From: Mycobacterium sp.
GTDB taxonomy: Bacteria > Actinomycetota > Actinomycetes > Mycobacteriales > Mycobacteriaceae
Reading direction: 5' to 3'
NCBI GenBank assembly: GCA_018882545.1
Contig: VERS01000167.1
Coordinates: forward strand, 1-5,778
Length of the DNA: 5,778 nucleotides
The stretch's first letter is position 1. Each line of letters opens with the position of its first letter. Of the stretch, positions 5,203-5,778 are shown piece after piece. The notes beneath the pieces are model-generated. The model was given only the letters and a program-made list of their open reading frames with translations. It did not search any database and had not been told where the DNA came from. A program made the position numbers and the translations under genes.

Positions 5203-5778
5203 TGATCACCGTTGGCTGGCTGGCCCGCCAGCCCGACCTCGGACTGACCGTGGTGGCCGGCGCCGCTGGCGTCAACCGGGCAATCCGATGGGCCCATGCC
5301 ATCGAACTTGCCGATCCCGCGCCCTACCTGTCCGGCGGAGAGCTGGTGATGACGACCGGAATCAACGTCGGTCGAACGACCCGCGCCCAATCTGACTATG
5401 TTTCGCGCCTGGTGTCCGCCGACGCTGCTGCCCTGGCCTTCGACACGGGCACCAGTTTTCAGCAGGTGCCCGAGGGCATAGTCGCCGCCGGAAACGAACT
5501 CGGGCTGCCGGTGCTGCGGGTTCCGGCGTCAACCCCGTTCATTGCCATCACCCGGTCGGTGATCGACGCGATCAACGCCGACCAGATCAAGTCGGTGCAG
5601 CGCACCGTCGAGCTCCAGGAGCAGTTGGCCCGCGAGACGTTGCGGGGGGGTATTCCGGCGCTGGTCGACCTCCTCAGTCGGGCGCTCTCGGCGACGACCG
5701 TGGTGACGTCGACCGACGGGCGCCTGCTGGCCGGCGGTGGAGCGGACGCCGGACGTGACGCCGGTCGCATCGCCAGAC
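5202..5778 (+). CDS. PucR-family transcriptional regulator (N-terminal part)
   Basis: A frame of 192 codons open to the window end. The N-terminal 120 or so residues form a PucR sensory domain: the opening MITVGWLARQPDLGLTVVAG matches the usual start of the family, followed by WAHAIELADPAPYLSGGELVMTTG (about 30-53, abridged: WAHAIELADP and GGELVMTTG), and GIVAAGNELGLPVLRVP at about 92-108. The segment after VELQEQLARE resembles the linker entering the central region, and SATTVVTSTDGRLLAGGG suggests the start of the next alpha/beta domain. The C-terminal helix-turn-helix that binds DNA in this family would lie beyond 5778. PucR-type proteins usually activate neighbouring catabolic genes in response to a pathway metabolite; here it is last in the operon it probably controls and would also be autoregulated. 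The start at ATG 5202 is set by the homology; its ribosome binding site is weak, consistent with coupling to the preceding frame. Confidence 0.9.
   Translation, partial: MITVGWLARQPDLGLTVVAGAAGVNRAIRWAHAIELADPAPYLSGGELVMTTGINVGRTTRAQSDYVSRLVSADAAALAFDTGTSFQQVPEGIVAAGNELGLPVLRVPASTPFIAITRSVIDAINADQIKSVQRTVELQEQLARETLRGGIPALVDLLSRALSATTVVTSTDGRLLAGGGADAGRDAGRIAR

Noticed and set aside
4349..5302. Minus-strand open frame of 317 codons opposite the CoA-transferase and the start of pucR.
   Set aside because: It spans three plus-strand features, has low-complexity Gly/Gln/Val/Asp-rich composition, and carries no recognisable motif.

Overview
This is a GC-rich window with the codon use of a high-GC actinobacterium. 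The patatin fragment closely resembles the mycobacterial patatin-like phospholipases I know, so a Mycobacterium/Mycolicibacterium-type genome is the best guess. No rRNA, tRNA or CRISPR array is visible. All confidently called genes are on the + strand.

Left part (1-1099). Positions about 1-290 encode no recognisable protein on either strand. They do hold an unusual density of inverted repeats: a 10-bp closing repeat (151-160 with 282-291) enclosing a perfect 8-bp hairpin (200-218), a smaller one (218-236) and a 10-pair hairpin (249-273). A possible leftward reading frame starts at 87 and runs off the window. Immediately after this segment comes a patatin-like phospholipase that has lost its N-terminal third, including the nucleophile Ser, but keeps its DGG Asp. 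The likely explanation is that a mobile element or rearrangement broke the gene at about 290-311. An IS110/IS1111-type element end carrying its structured guide RNA is one testable possibility; no transposase is visible in the window.

Intergenic region (1100-1328). This holds the probable promoter and operator region of the following operon. It contains three tandem 9-bp TGTCCA-like repeats, an additional TGTCCA copy upstream, and a perfect 7-bp inverted repeat, GACGTGA-N9-TCACGTC, in the presumed leader.

Operon (1329-5778 and beyond). A glutaryl-CoA-dehydrogenase-type flavoenzyme is followed 15 bp later by a semialdehyde-type aldehyde dehydrogenase. A family III (CaiB/BaiF) CoA-transferase overlaps the latter by 4 bp. 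A 25-codon micro-ORF overlaps the transferase by 4 bp, and a PucR-type regulator, cut by the window end, overlaps the micro-ORF by 1 bp. Read together, the enzymes could oxidise a C5 semialdehyde to a dicarboxylate, load it onto CoA, and convert it by decarboxylating dehydrogenation to an enoyl-CoA (glutarate semialdehyde to glutarate to glutaryl-CoA to crotonyl-CoA). The PucR protein is the natural candidate for the local substrate-responsive regulator. Substrate identities are inferred, not demonstrated.
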